From the NCBI GenBank assembly GCA_012514045.1, contig JAAZBA010000017.1:1-5310 (forward strand): a stretch of 5,310 bases of DNA. Direction: 5' to 3'. The stretch's first letter is position 1; the number at the start of each line of letters is the position of its first letter. Positions 5,026-5,310 of this stretch are shown here, piece after piece. The notes under the pieces were generated by a model, which was not told where the DNA came from, did not search any database, and saw nothing but the letters and a program-made list of their open reading frames with translations. The translations under genes were made by a program, and so were the position numbers. Source of the DNA: Clostridiales bacterium. Lineage in GTDB: Bacteria > Bacillota > Clostridia > Oscillospirales > QAMX01.

Positions 5026-5310
5026 ATGAAAATAATGATAATACTGGCATGTTGCCTTTCATTGGTATTTTCGACGCTTAATGGTCCTGCAGCACGTGTC
5101 GACGAGACCGGCGGAGAGCAGAACGTCGAATCTGAGAAGCCGGGGGATTCCACAAAGCCTACCCCGTTGCCCGCTGAAACGGAGAGTTATAAGCTGACAC
5201 CGGATACCTTTGATGAAAATCTGCTTCGATACGTTGCCTCTGTTACCAAGGGAAGCTATATGGTTTCGCCCCTGAGCTTCCGCTATGCCCTCAGCCTTCT
5301 TCTGGCGGGC
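5026..5310 (+). CDS. Exported serpin (serine protease inhibitor), N-terminal part (cut by window edge)
   Basis: Serpins are suicide inhibitors that trap serine or cysteine proteases through a reactive-centre loop near the C-terminus. The frame is open from ATG 5026 to the window end (95 codons) with a strong GGGAGG site (5012-5017, 8-nt spacer). Residues 1-20 form a signal peptide: Lys2, then a hydrophobic stretch IMIILACCLSLVFS; a plausible signal peptidase I site lies near GPAA (20-23). A Glu/Pro/Thr-rich linker (about 25-52) follows. The serpin fold starts around residue 55, with the diagnostic helix A/strand 6B block SYMVSPLSFRYALSLLLAG (77-95), matching the family pattern N-hhhSPLSh..ALshl.hGA. 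The Asn of that pattern appears as Ser here. The reactive-centre loop, and any dockerin or anchor domain, lie outside the window, so target protease and integrity are unknown. A Cys at position 9-10 is too close to the N-terminus for a normal lipobox. It is separated from the upstream operon by 297 bp and probably has its own promoter. Confidence 0.88.
   Translation, partial: MKIMIILACCLSLVFSTLNGPAARVDETGGEQNVESEKPGDSTKPTPLPAETESYKLTPDTFDENLLRYVASVTKGSYMVSPLSFRYALSLLLAG

Noticed and set aside
5044..5055. Lipoprotein signal (lipobox) in the serpin precursor
   Set aside because: LACC places the cysteine at residue 9-10, too near the N-terminus for a normal lipoprotein signal; an ordinary signal peptide fits better.

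Overview
The window looks like chromosomal DNA from a low-GC Gram-positive anaerobe of the Clostridia, probably a gut or rumen Oscillospiraceae/Lachnospiraceae-type organism. The reasons are split alpha and beta subunits of the iron-sulfur L-serine dehydratase, strong AGGAGG-type ribosome binding sites, consensus sigma-A promoters, and a secreted serpin like those known from cellulolytic clostridia. This placement is inferred from gene content, not from a marker gene.

Layout. At the left edge, on the minus strand, is the first 68 codons of recJ. A divergent intergenic region of about 208 bp follows, carrying a near-consensus promoter in each direction and a dyad/cre-like site between them. 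On the plus strand there are then: a 218-residue protein made of two fused L-rhamnose-mutarotase-like (RhaM, DUF718) domains, only the second keeping the catalytic Tyr/His pair (414-1070); sdaAB (1174-1851) and sdaAA (1868-2752), the beta and alpha subunits of L-serine dehydratase; a sugar isomerase/epimerase TIM barrel (2777-3658); and an Asp-box beta-propeller (sialidase/BNR-like) gene (3660-4728). The last four are 1 to 24 bp apart and form an obvious operon. The RhaM-like gene is 103 bp upstream and may be its first gene.

The propeller gene is broken by a perfect tandem duplication of the 7-mer CCCGGGA (3792-3805). Removing one copy restores a continuous 353-residue protein with five Asp boxes.

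The 297 bp after it (4729-5025) hold no gene. They do hold a short AT-rich palindrome, a 100-bp element bounded by a perfect 20-bp inverted repeat (4801-4900), which looks MITE-like or like a structured RNA, and another AT-rich palindrome. The window ends in the 5' part of a gene for an exported serpin (5026 onward).

Taken together, the plus-strand cluster reads as a small catabolic unit: a mutarotase-like protein, a divalent-metal sugar isomerase and a cytoplasmic sugar-binding or glycosidase-like propeller act on an unidentified sugar, while serine dehydratase turns L-serine into pyruvate and ammonia. I see no clearly new biological system. The most useful observations are the 7-bp duplication (decay, phase variation or assembly error), the tandem RhaM protein and the 20-bp inverted-repeat element.
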